Source: Hofstenia miamia (lineage: Eukaryota > Xenacoelomorpha > Acoela > Hofsteniidae). From it: DNA of 64,000 nt. Location of the stretch: positions 325,606 through 389,605 of the forward strand of contig CABFPE010000218.1 of the NCBI GenBank assembly GCA_900660155.1. The letters are read 5' to 3'. The translations under genes and the position numbers were made by a program. A model generated the notes under the pieces. That model was not told where the DNA came from and made no database searches. It saw nothing but the letters and a program-made list of their open reading frames with translations. Below are positions 47,880-60,300 of this stretch, in pieces (the first letter of the stretch is position 1; every line of letters starts with the position of its first letter).

Positions 47880-48622
47880 TGAGTTGAGTGATGCGATCAA
47901 GGTAGTGGGGGGGTTGTTTTGTGGATTGTTGCCTCTATCTGAGTGTGACCAAGGTTTTCTGGTGTTGAATAGAAAAAAAATTTTTCTGTAGTGTAGCAGC
48001 TTTGTCTTTTTGATTGTTGCAGGTTAGTGAACCATTTATCAGATCATAACAGAACTTTCTTGATGAAAGAGCTGGGTGAGCAAGTAAGAGATACAAAACA
48101 AAGATTTGGTAAATTCTATTGTAACAGATTAGAAGAAGTAAAAACAGTTAAAAACAGTGAGAACTAATTAGTAACAACTAAGAATAACCAGAATGGTATC
48201 TAGCAGCAGGAGAGTAAAGAGTGGATTTTGCTGTAACTATTGCAACTCCAAGCACTGCTGAGCTAGTTTCCAAAGTGGTGGTGGAGAGAGTCAACTTGAA
48301 ACATTATTGAACTAGAACAGTGTGAGTAAGTGGAAGAAATTCATCTTGACCACACTACTCAAGGTTTGCATCCTGTCATGGTCGCCATGTTGCATCATCA
48401 CCCAAGCTAAGGATGTGCCTGATAATATATAATTTAGATGCAATAGTTGGCAGATTCCACCAAGTGGGGTAATGAGCACTTTCACTCTCTCTTTCTTTCT
48501 CTGTCATGACCTAGTAATAACTGATATATAACTTTAATTACATTTCCAGTGCTTATACAAGTAATCACCCTTGCTAGTATTTAGGTAGTGGTTCCAGAGG
48601 TGTTGTGAGAGAGAGCAAGCTG
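47880..48622 (-). other. leader between 5' LTR and gag of the fossil element
   Basis: Non-coding. No clear primer-binding site was identified next to the LTR; a TGGAACCA on the element strand near 48594 is the only weak candidate. Confidence 0.5.
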
Positions 48623-49702
48623 GGCACAATTGCCCAAAGCCAAGATCTTGAAGACAGCTCGCAGATTTCCCAGCAGGACGATCCTATTCCCACCAAGTCC
48701 ACCATTCCATCTGTGGATACACTCAGCTCAGTCTCACTGAAAGAGTTTTGTTATGTGTGCCTTACTTATGGTGAAATAAATAGACAGCCACTAATCAACT
48801 TATGCTCATTCTCACATTGTGTAGCTTAACTGTATGTAGTAGATGAGTTAGCAACCTGATACTAACTGCCCAATGTAAAAAATAGTTAATAATCGATCAA
48901 GGCAGTTTAATACATATATAATTGAAATATAGATAAAACTCATATCATAGTTGAACAATGACACAAGCACTAGCTGTGATCAAAACAAATAGACTTCCAA
49001 AGCTATTGCAGCTACTAACCTACATTCAAATATCATATAAATAACACGCTCTCATATTGGTCTCTTATAGTCATTAATTTAGATCTAAAAAATGGTTAAT
49101 AACAAGTATAATAATTAACCCTACAGTGGCATCTCGCCTTTAACAAGTTAGTTACTACATGTCATACAAAACAACCAGTAGAGAGCTAAGCAAATAATAA
49201 AAAACATTCCTACACATAACCCTAACTTAATTGCTTGTGATTCACAAAGGCTGAAATCCATTTATGTTTCCCCTAGCATGCAGCCATTGATCGCCACTTG
49301 CAATGCTTGCTTAGCTTCTCATTTAATATAAGTTAATAACACTGATAAAAAAGAGTAAACCACTAGTACGGTAAATTTCGTGAATTTTACAGTGGTTTGT
49401 TCATTTATATATGAAAATTAATGAATATATTTACCAATTAAGCAAGTACCAGTCGCTATCCAATTTCTTAAGTCCACGTAATTATTCTTCTGCATGGTCT
49501 ATTTGTTAGGCTAAAATCAATGCAGAGCTTTATGTCCACATGCGTTTTGTCAAAAAGGTATTGCGACTGATATTTGCTTTTACAATTTTTTGGCAAAATT
49601 AATATAGCTAATTTCTAATAAAAGATTAATTTAGTTTTATGTTTTGATTTTCTTTTTGTTCTTTTTTCCAGGATTGAAACTTTTCTTAGAGATTATGCTA
49701 CA
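48623..49702 (-). repeat. 5' LTR of the fossil gypsy element
   Basis: Direct repeat of 37420-38502 and source of the misplaced block in the receptor intron (49082-49501). Confidence 0.9.
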
Positions 49703-50002
49703 ATTGACAACAAATGGTCCTCATCATTTTGTGCATTCTGACTTACTTAATGCTTGATACATGCAAAGTGCTTCTATAGTACACAGGAACCTATTATTAT
49801 AGAAGGTGACCAACTTTTGTTTGGCTACATTTTGACGCGAAATTGGTGGCAGTAAAATTTAAATGCAATAATTTTTTTTAAACTGGAAAGTGCACTAATT
49901 TATTTCTTACATATATTTAATCAAAAATACAAGTGAACTTAATTTTTAACACTCCTGAATAGAGTAAATGAGCTAAATAATAGCTTGATTCTTCTTTGCA
50001 AG

Positions 50003-50400
50003 CAGGCTTGTAGCCAGCATAATCACCTAAGGGTGGGTAGATGTGTATTTAGGAGGGGTTGATGAGAATTTCGACTTTTTTATAATTTAAACTAAAATTT
50101 TCCCAAGTCTGTACACCGTTATATTTGTGTTGCATCCATGGGGGTACGTGGGTTTTCTAATGTGTGAGGTCATCTAGTATAGTAATCCAGTAAGTGACCA
50201 AAGGCAGGGTGAAGCCCCACAGAAATTTTTTGAAAATATAGTCAAAATAAACCTTCGAATTGCATTCTTATGAGCAATGTTGCAACAATTGAATTAAAAA
50301 ATTATATTTTTACATGCTGAATTAGCTTTGTTGTCTAGGAGGGGTTGCCTGACCTTCCTGGGGGATTCAACCCCTCCTAGCCCCCATGGCTACGGGCCTG
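50003..50400. mobile_element. non-autonomous hAT element (398 bp) with perfect 8-bp target duplication
   Basis: Begins CAGGCTTGTAGCCAGC and ends GGCTACGGGCCTG, about 13-bp imperfect inverted repeats. TTTGCAAG flanks it on both sides (49995-50002 and 50401-50408). GC-rich sub-terminal stretches (AGGAGGGGTT near both ends) and no transposase. Confidence 0.92.
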
Positions 50401-50589
50401 TTTGCAAGTCAATTAATTCAGTATAATTTTCAAAAAAAAACTCCTTTTTATATTGCTATGGCTATAATTTTTATAAGCTCTTGTAAGAATAATCCTTTAA
50501 CTATAAATTATAATTCGAAGCTCACTACTGAATGAATCAATGCCTCTCATTGTTCGAAGTGTTCAATTAATTAATTGTATGTAATTCTG

Positions 50590-53500
50590 CTGTTAGGGCA
50601 GAGCAAAATCAAAATGGCCCAAATGATAATAGTGATGAAACTGGTGCAACTTTCTTTATTTACTTTAGTGGGTCTGATATTCAAAAATGTAATAAGCATG
50701 AACAATTGTTTGATCTAGTGGATATTGCTTGTACTACTACAGTATGTGGGCTTAGGTGGTTTGAACAATATTTAATTACTGCAAAGACAATTAATGACAT
50801 TAAATCTCGCCAATCTAATGCCTCATTTGTATTTGGTGATGGTTGTGGCAAAAGGCTTTATATAAAGTTGTACGACCTGTGATTATTGGTGGACAATGTA
50901 GATATATGAATGTACATATTGTGTTAGGCACATTGCCCCTATTGATTTCCAAATCCTCATTAAAGCAAATGAAAGCTATAATAGATACTGACAAAGATTA
51001 AATTGTGATTGACGAAAATTTGAAATTACATCTAATCATAACTAAAACAATTCTTTTATGTAGAATTGGGGGGTGACTTTGATGATTGAAGAGAGATAAA
51101 CTTACTATTATTTTCAATCAAAAATGAAACTCTTTCAGAGACACAACTGAATAAGTTACATATCCAGTTTGGTCATCAAAGTGTGGACAAAGTGCCTTAA
51201 TTTCTTCAGTCAATTGGTTTTAGATGTTGACAAAGCTGCAATAGATAGAATAAATTTCAACTGTTCTATATGCCTGCACAGAAAAAAGTCTAAACTTCAT
51301 TCTGCTGTTACTTTACCTTTGGATCAAGATTTCAATCAAATTTTGAGAATGTACATGTTCTGGCTGGATTTGAGTTGTGTTAAGTAGAAAGGGTATTGGG
51401 TTTTACATAGTATTTTCCATGTTTAGTGTATGTATTTCATTTCATCATTGAAGTCTGTTGAAACTGTGTTTTTTCCAATTGGGTTATGATATTTGTAAGT
51501 GCAGATCAAATACTTGCTGGTAATGGTGGTGAGTTTGTATCTGATAGCTTTGTTAACTTATGTGAGAAACTCAATATTGAATTTCAAATGGCAGCACCTT
51601 ATTCACCTTTTTTAATGGTGTAGCTGAAAGGCATAACAGAGTGGCTAAAGAAACTCTTGTTTGAGTATTTATGGGAGAAGCTTCTTCAAGAATTCAAGAT
51701 GTTCTTAAAGCTTCTGCATTTGCAAATAATTGCATGCCAAATTGTGACGGATATTCACCATTTCAGTTGGTCTTTGGCCAAAATCCTCATATCAATATGG
51801 TTATTATGGATGATCTTCCTACTCATGAAGATTTCACTATCAGCAAAGCTGCAGCGCATCATATAAACTTGCTAGGATGAGGTCATGAAGCCTTTCACCA
51901 AGCTGATTGTTCACAAAAGCTTCACACAGCTTTTTGCTGGAAAACATGCAATGTCAGAGAAGCCATTGCAAATTGATATAAAGCACTCTTCTTATCCTGA
52001 GATATGAAATTTTGTCAGGGACCTGGACATGTTACTACAGTGTATTCTAGTGAAGCATTTGTTAAAATTAGTTCTCATTATATCTGATTTCATCTTCATT
52101 CCATTTGAAACATTACAGCTGGAAGTTCTTTTTCCTTTTGGACCAGCAAATAGTGTAGGTCAAAAGGTTCCTCATCTGGGTCACATTGCATTAATGATGA
52201 CAGTAGTATTTCTAAGAAAGCTGTAATTGAGAGTTCCTTAGTTTATTCACATCCCATATGAAAATGATAGTAGTAGTGATGAAAATGGATGACAAGAGGA
52301 GCCCAAATTCATATAGTGTGGATGACAATTCTAACAGCAATTGTATAGAAGGAGATTATGTTCAACAAAGATATCTTGTCTGAGATCATCACATTCCTAT
52401 TTGTTTTGGAGAACAATATGTACATTATGTTGATGTTTTTGAACTGCTAAGCTGAATGAGTTAAATAATTGGAAACTGAATGTGGTTTATGAAGAAGTAT
52501 CAAAAGCTTCAGTAAAAAATGTTTATCTACTTAGTACACATTGGGATTTTGCCAATGAAAGAAATGAATGGTGCTTAGAGGCAACCTAAAGCTCGTCTTG
52601 TTGTTTGAGGATATCAAGTAAAAAAAATTACTTAATCTTACTCTCCAACATGTTCTAAGCCAGCTGCCTGGATATTGCTTCATTTTTGTCTTCTTCTGGT
52701 TGGCACATTTATGTTCTTGATGTTAAGAGAGCCTTCTTTCAAACCAAAGAACTTGACCATTCTGTTTATGTTCAACCTCTAATTGATGCTCATTGTTCCC
52801 ATAATAATATATGGCGATTGGAAACTGGCATATATGGGGTTACTGATGCTTTGAAGCCGTGGTCTGAGACAGTTATAGAAAGCTTATCCAAACTTGGTGG
52901 TCTTGAGTGTTCTGCTGACCATGCTTTGTATATTTTTCCTGATAGTTCTTCAGTTCTCTGTGGTACAGTATTGATACATGTGGATGATTTGCTGTTTTCA
53001 GATGAAAGAAATTGGCTGGAATTTGTAATTATAGACTTTTGTACTCAGCTCACAGTGGGAACAGTACTTCAGTACCCAAAATTTTGTTGACTAATTTTTT
53101 TCACTGATTTCTGTCAACTTTGGGACGAGAATAATGAATTTGAATGTCATTTTACACATAAAACCATATTTCTTGAGTAATTTGTATTCTAAGTTTTGGA
53201 AAGCCTTCATATGATTGTATTGTTGAGTTAATTTCTATGACTATATATGACATTGGCACATTGAAGTTAAGCCCTCCCTACTACTCATTTCCAACAATAA
53301 TTGATTAACATCAGTTTCTCTGTTGTGATGTGGTGTCACATTGTGATCACAATAGGGAAACTTTTTTTAATATAATTTTATGCCACTAGCATTCTATATA
53401 ACAACTGTGCTTATGACAACATTACTCACACTTTCTCTGCAAATATCATGGCTTCTTATAAATGCAAGACCTGTGTGAATTCTGTTATATAAGTGAATAT

Positions 53501-54430
53501 TATATTCTGAAAAATCAACACTTTATAAATATAGCAGGACAAAAAAAATATTCTGAAGCAATTTTTAGAAATTTAGCATTTATCAGGATAATTCCTAAAG
53601 TATGGTTTTTACTATGAAAATGATCTCACATTCATTTTTAGCAACATCAAATTAACCAAAAACACTGAAAAAAATTACTCAACTAAGAAAAAAATATTTT
53701 TTTGTCACACAGTGTAATCATTAGTTTACATTTCCGGGAATGAGTTTACAAGAAAACATAACTGGTTTTGATTTATCTCAGGAAGATTACATAAATACGT
53801 TATTTATTATCACACTGCAACTGGCAAACTGTTTTGGATATCAGCTGTTAGTCGTTGTGACATTGCTGAGCTGCTATCACAAAGTTGCTCTCCAAATGAA
53901 TTTTGACTTTGTAATGTTAACATTTTCATATGATCTTTGAAACAAGAAAGCCTATTTTTGTTATTTACCAGGAGTTCACATAATGATTCACTAGATTTAT
54001 TTTTTTACTCAGCTTTTAGCAATCCTAGCTGGGGATGATTCATGTTGTTCTGGAGTCCTGATTTGATATGTTGTCCTCGAGAAAGTTACACAGAACTGGC
54101 CATAGCGCGCTATCAGCAGAAACCATAACTTTAGTTGATGTGTTGAACTCATCATGTCAAATTCAACATATTATTTGTGCTATTAGTGTTCACAGATTTC
54201 AAATCAGTGGTTTGCAGTGCTCAATCTGGTCAAGATCCTGTGGAAAAACATTTTGCTATTGATTTTAATTATATTCGCGAGTATATCCATCATTCTCTCT
54301 GGTCACTAAATTTTATTGATGGTAAATCTATGTTAGCAATCTATGATTTGGCAAAGTATAGCAAATTGTCCAAATCAAAAATTAAGGAACTGGTTTTATC
54401 AAGAAGGAAAAAGTTGGGAATGTGAACACT
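50590..54430 (+). mobile_element. fossil Ty1/copia retrotransposon relic, broken
   Basis: Remnants follow the copia order: a protease-region block (T-V-C-G-L-R-W-F and F-V-F-G-D-G) near 50.74-50.84 kb; integrase zinc-binding and core (F-G-H-Q-S-V-D-K; C-S-I-C-L-H; G-N-G-G-E-F) at 51.15-51.55 kb, with P-F-Q-L-V-F-G-Q-N-P near 51.77 kb; reverse transcriptase (L-D-V-K-R-A-F-F-Q and H-V-D-D-L-L-F) at 52.69-53.05 kb; and RNase H with the C-terminal end at 53.74-54.43 kb. The integrase-before-RT order marks Ty1/copia. It is interrupted by a small DNA element (about 53070-53715), broken in well over ten places, and no LTRs were found, so it is old. Confidence 0.85.
53070..53715. mobile_element. Tc1-like or other TIR element inserted into the copia relic
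   Basis: The copia RT and RNase H parts are separated by about 640 bp of unrelated DNA. Near its ends GTTGACTAATTTTTTTCACTG and, reversed on the right, GTTGAGTAATTTTTTTCAGTG form an inverted pair; the right border CACAGTG-TA resembles a Tc1-type end. No transposase is inside. Confidence 0.5.
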
Positions 54431-55639
54431 AACTAGTCTAGATTATTTCGCATTCTATAAACAACCTGCTAAAAGTCTGATTATAATTTGTCTACTTTTA
54501 AATTAGATGTAAATGATTGTACAATAAAGTCATATTTTTAAATGTTATACTTTTACAAAAGTACATTTATTTCATGCAATTCTTTTTTTTCTTGAAAGCA
54601 GAAGTTCTAACTCTTAATTTCTTGTGAAGATATTTGACGATCATTTTGCATATCTTATTTTCATTTCATTACAGCTTTCTCAGCCATCATTTATTGTATA
54701 TAATCTGCTGTTTTGCCAGCTGCATTTGTGCTAATTCAATTGTTGTTATTTCTAAAAGGACTTTCTATGATAATTGTGTGCTGGTTTTTTCCCAAAGGTT
54801 CTTCAGATTTTCTTTTACATTAGAATCTCATGCAGAGTGGGAAGATCTTGGGAAAAGGTGAAGATGATTTGACTAGTCATGATATTTAGACTTACAGAAG
54901 TATTACTTTTACTAGACAAGAACCTAATCAATCTATGTGTTGGAACAAATATCAAAATATATGAACTTTCTACAATTGTAGTATTGTTATAGACATTTAT
55001 GACGTATAATAGATTATTTTGCAATGCAAATATCTTTTCCATAATGAGTTTAGCTGGTCAGTTTTCTCGGGTATTGGAATTGTTAAATTATTCATATTAT
55101 GAATGAGATTTGAAATTTCTCGATTTTAACCATTCATAAAGCTTCATCTATCTCAGAGGTAATCTGAGTCTTGCTTAATTTAAAATGTAGAATATCAATA
55201 AGCTTGCAATATATACATTTTCTTCATCATTACTGTAGATGATGCATTGATAGACAATATGCTTTTGCTTGGGTTTCAAGCAGTATTGTTTGAAATACAA
55301 TGCAAAGCCTTTATTGCATTTTATAAACTAAAACAAACATAACAAAAATATGAGTGTATAATTTGACTGTAATCATTTCATTTAAACTACATAGAAGTTG
55401 TGGATATTCTTTACATGGAATTTCACTTAAATATTTCTTAATATCACTTTTGCCGCAAAGGTATTCAGTTCTAACTTTAAAGGAAGTTGATTATAAATTT
55501 CAGATGCTTTCATTAGGAAAGAGTTTTTCCATGACTATTTTTAATGATGCGCTTTTTCAAGTATTGATGCGTCCTTTTATTAAAGCTTAATGATTTTTTC
55601 ACATTATGGTAATCAAAAACACAGTTTCGGCCAAGAAGA
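54431..55639. other. no supported gene
   Basis: AT-rich DNA; the short frames (54634-54861, 54815-55042, 55354-55590) have no recognisable features. Confidence 0.5.
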
Positions 55640-57150
55640 ATTGAGCAGAAATAAAGGGAAAAATGGTACAGAATGTATTTAGTAGATTTTATTATATTTT
55701 ATCTTGAATAGATTGGACTTACATGAGTAAATCTAGGTGAGTCAGAAATGTGTGCAATTTCACACCATAAGAACCAGCTGTGAAAATAGTCACGTAACTT
55801 GCTATGCAAAACCTTTTGGCACGGACAAAATTTGGTATGAAATTATTTGGAAAAGGTGGTTTTATAATGGTGATTTTGGACCTAAAGCAAGCGAGGTTAC
55901 GAAATCTTGAGTTGATAAATTGCTTAAAATTCAGATTCTTATCAAATGTTACACTAAGACGAATTACATTTTCTGCTGGTTTTAATATAATGTTGTCCTT
56001 ATTCAACCTTAGGTTGGAAGAATTTTGTGTAGACGATGTTTTAGGATCATAAATTGAGATTTTTGTAATTTTAATTGTAATTTACTTTTATTGTACCAGG
56101 AGTTAATGTTGCATAAGTCTTGGTTTAACATTTTCGTTAAACTGATTTCAGATTTATTACATATGCAATTACATGTATCGTCAGTATATTGTACAATATT
56201 TGCAAATTGCAATGAGTGTGAAACGTCGTTTACAAAATATTAAAGAGCAAGGGGCCGATAATAGACCGTTGAGGACCTCCGTGAACAACCCTCTGGTAAC
56301 TTGATAACGGTCGGTTAAAAAACTACTTAGCAGTCTAACGCCACCCTTTCTAAAGCCACACTTCTCTAATATATTAATGAGTAAATCGTGAGCTATGCAG
56401 TCAATTGCTTTTGACAATCACCCCAACAAATTCATTCAAATTTAATTTGTTCACACCAGGGAAGCCAAATTGAGATTGGTGATAACAGTTCTCTTGTAGT
56501 AAAACATACAAGCACTTGCTTCAATAAGCTTTTTTCAAATATATTTTTCAAATATATATTTTTGGCAACATGTGATTAACTGACATAGGTCTGTAGTTTT
56601 TACTATAAAGACGATCGCTATTTTTTATAAATTGGAGTAGAGTCATACTTTAACCTATGGGGAAATTGGAACACTAATTTAAGAATAAAGTTTGGGATTT
56701 TTATTGTCCTCTTATAGTTGTTTATTGACTCAATATTTTTTTGTATTTCAAATTCGGAGATGAAACTAAAGAATTTTTCTGGTAGTGGATCAATTTATCA
56801 GAGTAGTTGATATGCTTTCCTTTGTACATTCCCATATTAATGAATCTAGTATTTATGTGCTCTGCAACATCACTATTATTTTTCAGCACTCTATAATCAT
56901 ACTTTCTTTCCGTCAGGACATTCTTTGAATTATTAATTCTATGAGAACTGAGTTCACCATGGTCCACTTTTTTTTCTGTGTCCAGCTTACTGAATGTATT
57001 GCGACATTTTTTAATGCAATTAGCATTTTGTAATAATTGGTTACTCGCTTCTTATCTCTGTGCACTTTATAGTTTTCTGCTGACTTCGTTGTCTTCCATG
57101 TATTGAAACATTGACTAAACCATAATTTTTCACGCTCTAAATTATCCTTA
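55640..57150 (-). pseudogene. LINE (CR1/Jockey-like) reverse-transcriptase relic
   Basis: From right to left: the linker between endonuclease and RT (N-S-D-V-A-E-H-I-N-T-R-F-I-N-M-G, consensus A-x-x-x-N-x-F-F-x-x-I-G) at 56967-56722; S-K-A-I-D-C-I-A-H-D-L-L (consensus S-K-A-F-D-T-V-x-H-x-x-L) and S-F-L-T-D-R-Y-Q at 56417-56300; the catalytic region Q-Y-T-D-D-T near 56188 in place of Y-A-D-D; L-Q-L-K-L-Q-K-S-Q-F-M (consensus L-N-x-x-K-T); and a last part L-S-V-T-F-D-K-N-L-N at 56006-55719. Frames change between the blocks and the Ala-to-Thr change in the catalytic box is unusual. No 3' tail was identified. Confidence 0.75.
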
Positions 57151-57890
57151 GAATTGGATTGGCCAAAATTCCTTGCATAAAATTAAAACTTTTTTTACAG
57201 GTGCATACTATCTACTGTATTGCTATAGTGTAGATTTTCCGTTTCTGGTGACAAAATTTACTGTAGTAAGATATTGAGTTAACTGTAGCGTAGAATCATT
57301 GTAGCCAAATATTTTGCAGCAAGCTTAAATTTATAAAAATTCTAAGCATTATTGGCATAGTTTATTCATTATTTGTTTGTGAAGTAACCAATGAATGAAG
57401 CAACATGATTATTATCATGAAAATATTCTAAACATGTTATGAAACAAAATTAACATCTTTTTACTAGATCTATCCACTGTTAACCAATAGAGTGTTCAGC
57501 AACTAAACAGTCTCTGTTCGAAGCTGAACCAGCGTCACAAGAGCAACATGGTGAGCAGGTAAATTGCTAAGTGGTTACGTATTATCTAGTACCTTATCCA
57601 AAAATTGAATTTATATTAAAATAGCATGATTAATTACGTTAAGCATTGATTCACACTTCCCAGAGAACAAACAAATATAAAAAATAAGAGAAAGTAATTA
57701 AAACAAAAAATGTCCAGCATATGTTTAATGCATTGTACTACAAACAAGGCTTAATTGCTTATGTCAAATTTTGTAGTTGTTTTGCATATCAAAGCAAATT
57801 AACAAATATTTGGTTAAATCACTCAATATTCATTTTGCAAATTTCATGTTTTGATATTAACCAAAAGAAGATCAATAATGGTAAATGAGG
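57151..57890. other. AT-rich DNA without a supported gene
   Basis: Nothing recognised. Confidence 0.6.
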
Positions 57891-57898
57891 TTCACAGC

Positions 57899-58372
57899 CA
57901 GACACTGGAAATAATTTATTGAAATATATTTTGAACCAAAAATAAATTATTTTTATTTTAAGAACAAAAAATAAATAATTGCAATTATTATTATTTTTTT
58001 TGCAATTATTTTCAAAATTACAGCACACAAGATAAAAACATTATTCAATGATTTTCAACAGTTACTCAGCAGTTTCTTTATTGATAACCAAATCCAGCAC
58101 TGAGGAATCCCAAAATCGCCAGTTAACCTTCAAGAACATGACGATTTCCAAATTCATGGGTGTCTGTAAACAAATAAATTGTGCCTCAGCGATAAAAATG
58201 CCAAATTCCCAGGCAGGCAAAAGAACCATATATTCAGTGACAGAAAAGCACAATTATTTTGAAATTATTTTTTCCCAAAAATAAATTATTTTTATTTTCT
58301 GTCGGTAAAATAAATTATTTCAATATTATTTATTGAAATTATTTCAATAAAATTATTTATTTCCAGTGTCTG
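57899..58372. mobile_element. non-autonomous hAT element (474 bp) with perfect 8-bp target duplication
   Basis: Begins CAGACACTGGAAATAA and ends TTATTTCCAGTGTCTG, 14-16-bp inverted repeats; TTCACAGC flanks both sides (57891-57898 and 58373-58380). Sub-terminal AAATAAATTATT copies occur inside both ends. Its middle is open on both strands for about 60-78 codons (58048-58284 plus) but shows no transposase motif. Confidence 0.93.
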
Positions 58373-58657
58373 TTCACAGCATTGAATTTTTTCCAATGTG
58401 GTGACTAACCTGTGCAAGAAAACGAATAAATTTGTTCAATGGTATTCATATTGAAATGAGTAACACTTTCTCTTTTTTCCATTACCTCAACAAACATTAA
58501 ATATTTGTTTACATAGTTTAAATTTTTAATGCTCCTCTCAAAATAATATTGAGCTCACATTTGCGTTTAGACTTGCAAGACAAATGAAAGAAAATTAGAG
58601 GATAGAGCGTATTGGAACATGTAATAAAGACCACAGTTCAATTCATATATTGGCAAC

Positions 58658-58820
58658 CAGGAACGTGGCTGGGGAAGGGCCAAGGGCGTGCCCCCCCCCC
58701 GTTCCTCTTGGCATCCTTGATACAAAACTCCATAATATTAATTCTAATAATCTGTAACTAAGTTAGAGTGAATATATTTTAGTTAAAATATATGAAATAC
58801 TAATGCGAGCCACGGGCCTG
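58658..58820. mobile_element. short hAT-type MITE (163 bp)
   Basis: Left end CAGGAACGTGGCTGGGG; right end reversed CAGGCCCGTGGCTCGCAT. Flanks TTGGCAAC (58650-58657) and TAGGCAAC (58821-58828) agree in 7 of 8 bases. It has a C10-11 tract near 58692. Confidence 0.85.
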
Positions 58821-58828
58821 TAGGCAAC

Positions 58829-59769
58829 ACAACATATGCAAAATTGCATGTACCGAATATGTACAGCATGTGTTAGTATACCTCTCATAGAAGTTGATAC
58901 ATGTCGGTATTTTTTCTAGCCCATCATATGAATTAGTGTATCATTGTTTACATCTTCATACTACTCTTCATCAAGATCGCCTTCATTAATGATATCAATG
59001 TCATTCATAGTATGATAATTTGTATTATTTCAAAATCAACATTTTGTTCATTGTAGAATGTTCAATGTCATGTATTGATTGTCTAAACTTTTGAATATCA
59101 ATTGGTTTACCATTACTCAGTAGATAGCTATTATGAGGTAAAGATTGATTTAACCTAAGATGTCGAGACCATTGTGTTTCTAACTTTTGCACCTGGTGTT
59201 TATTCCAGATATATGTAAATGTAGCCTGAGTCTATAAGTACCAGTGAATTGATAGCTTAATAAATTTTCGCTTGTCATCGCTTTTGTTTTTTAAAGTTTT
59301 ACTTATTACCTGTGCTTTTGCTTATAGCGCTTATGAAATTTGCTATTATTATTTTCACTTTCACTTAGAATATATAAAATGGAATAGAATAGAAGAATGC
59401 CTATGTAGAGCTACTTTGCGAAAAAAGTAAAAAATGCTGATGGACACTCAAAATATTGTCAGAAACAGATAATTGCACAATGTACAAAATTTAAAACACA
59501 AAATAATCATCAACATTTTGATTATACAGGATCTACTGTGTGGAGGGATGAGTAGATCCCAGGGTTGCCGTGGAAATTGTTTTTTAATTTCCATCCCACA
59601 GCGTTACCATGGATAATTCCAATAAGAATTCCCAGGAGGCCTGAAAGAGAAAAGAATTACAACTAGACCTCCCATATAGAGCAAAGATACGTGAACTTGA
59701 TTATATAAGCAATTTGCCCTAAACAAATCGATATCTAAGCATATAAATAGTCGCTGTCATCATCAACCT
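58829..59769. other. no supported gene
   Basis: AT-rich. A CAGGGTTGCCGTGG at 59553 may be the outer end of the hAT relic that follows, but no partner end was found. Confidence 0.4.
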
Positions 59770-59990
59770 CGCCCTACCGTACGGAATCATGAGCAAGGTA
59801 TTTTGCAACTTCCCGTTCTGCCACAATAATGCCAGACAATAGATTGAAATATCGTTTGTGGAAATCAATATAAGTCATCGCAATTAGAATTGAAGGCCGC
59901 ATCTTCTTGCGCAGCGTGGAAGGAAACAATCCGGTAAGACTGAACAACCGCTCAACACTGGCCGAAGATACTGGTATAGAAAGAATAAGC
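59770..59990 (-). pseudogene. hAT transposase C-terminal dimerisation domain fragment
   Basis: A minus-strand frame reads A-K-L-I-L-S-I-P-V-S-S-A-S-V-E-R-L-F-S-L-T-G then S-T-L-R-K-K-M-R-P-S, the hallmark P-x-S-S-A-x-x-E-R-x-F-S of the hATC domain, and runs about 65 codons to a stop. This is not the ZMYM1/DUF4371 lineage seen further left. Upstream of this piece the frame is closed by a stop and no catalytic domain is recognisable, so only the last part of a transposase survives. Confidence 0.8.
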
Positions 59991-60213
59991 TTAGCACAAA
60001 ACTAAGCAATTGAATTTCTTTGGAGTTTTTTCTAAAAAATTGTTCTGGTTTGCGTTTAGGGTCATCAAATCACATTCTTTACAGCTGTTTTGGCGCCCTC
60101 TACGGCTGTTCCACCTCTCACAAGTTCTGATGTCTATGAGTAAGTGGCTCCCTAAAAAGTAATTGATTACCGCCTAACAATCCTTATTAATTTTCTGACA
60201 CATAACCACAGCT

Positions 60214-60300
60214 CAGAGATGGAATTGGATCGGATCTCGGATCGGTTCGAATCGGATACGAATCGGATCTTCATTTAAAGAAACTTCGGATCTGTTTAGG
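60214..60300 (+). mobile_element. single hAT-like terminus with GGATCGGAT repeats
   Basis: CAGAGATGGAATTGGATCGG shares its first 11 bases with the ends of the element at 9879-10622. It is followed by repeated GGATCGG/CGAATCGGAT motifs, likely sub-terminal sites. No matching right end was found. Confidence 0.6.

Larger units (their letters stand above)
37420..49702 (-). mobile_element. fossil Ty3/gypsy LTR retrotransposon, 12.3 kb, broken
   Basis: Two direct repeats of about 1.08 kb (37420-38502 and 48623-49702) enclose gag, protease, reverse transcriptase/RNase H and integrase remnants on the minus strand, in the Ty3/gypsy order, followed by a further 3-kb block. In element orientation the LTR begins TGTAGC and is preceded at the 3' side by a purine tract (GGGGGAGGCG), as expected for a polypurine tract. 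The two LTRs differ at roughly 3-4% of positions by eye, so the insertion is moderately old. No convincing target duplication was found and the outer left border is uncertain by some 15 bp. The body is broken in well over ten places and cannot be active. Part of its length (47544-47839) is an assembly duplicate. Confidence 0.92.

Noticed and set aside
48605-48829. Plus-strand 74-codon frame reaching into the right LTR
   Set aside because: The frame is not kept in the other LTR copy, so it is probably a chance opening; an antisense LTR transcript cannot be excluded.
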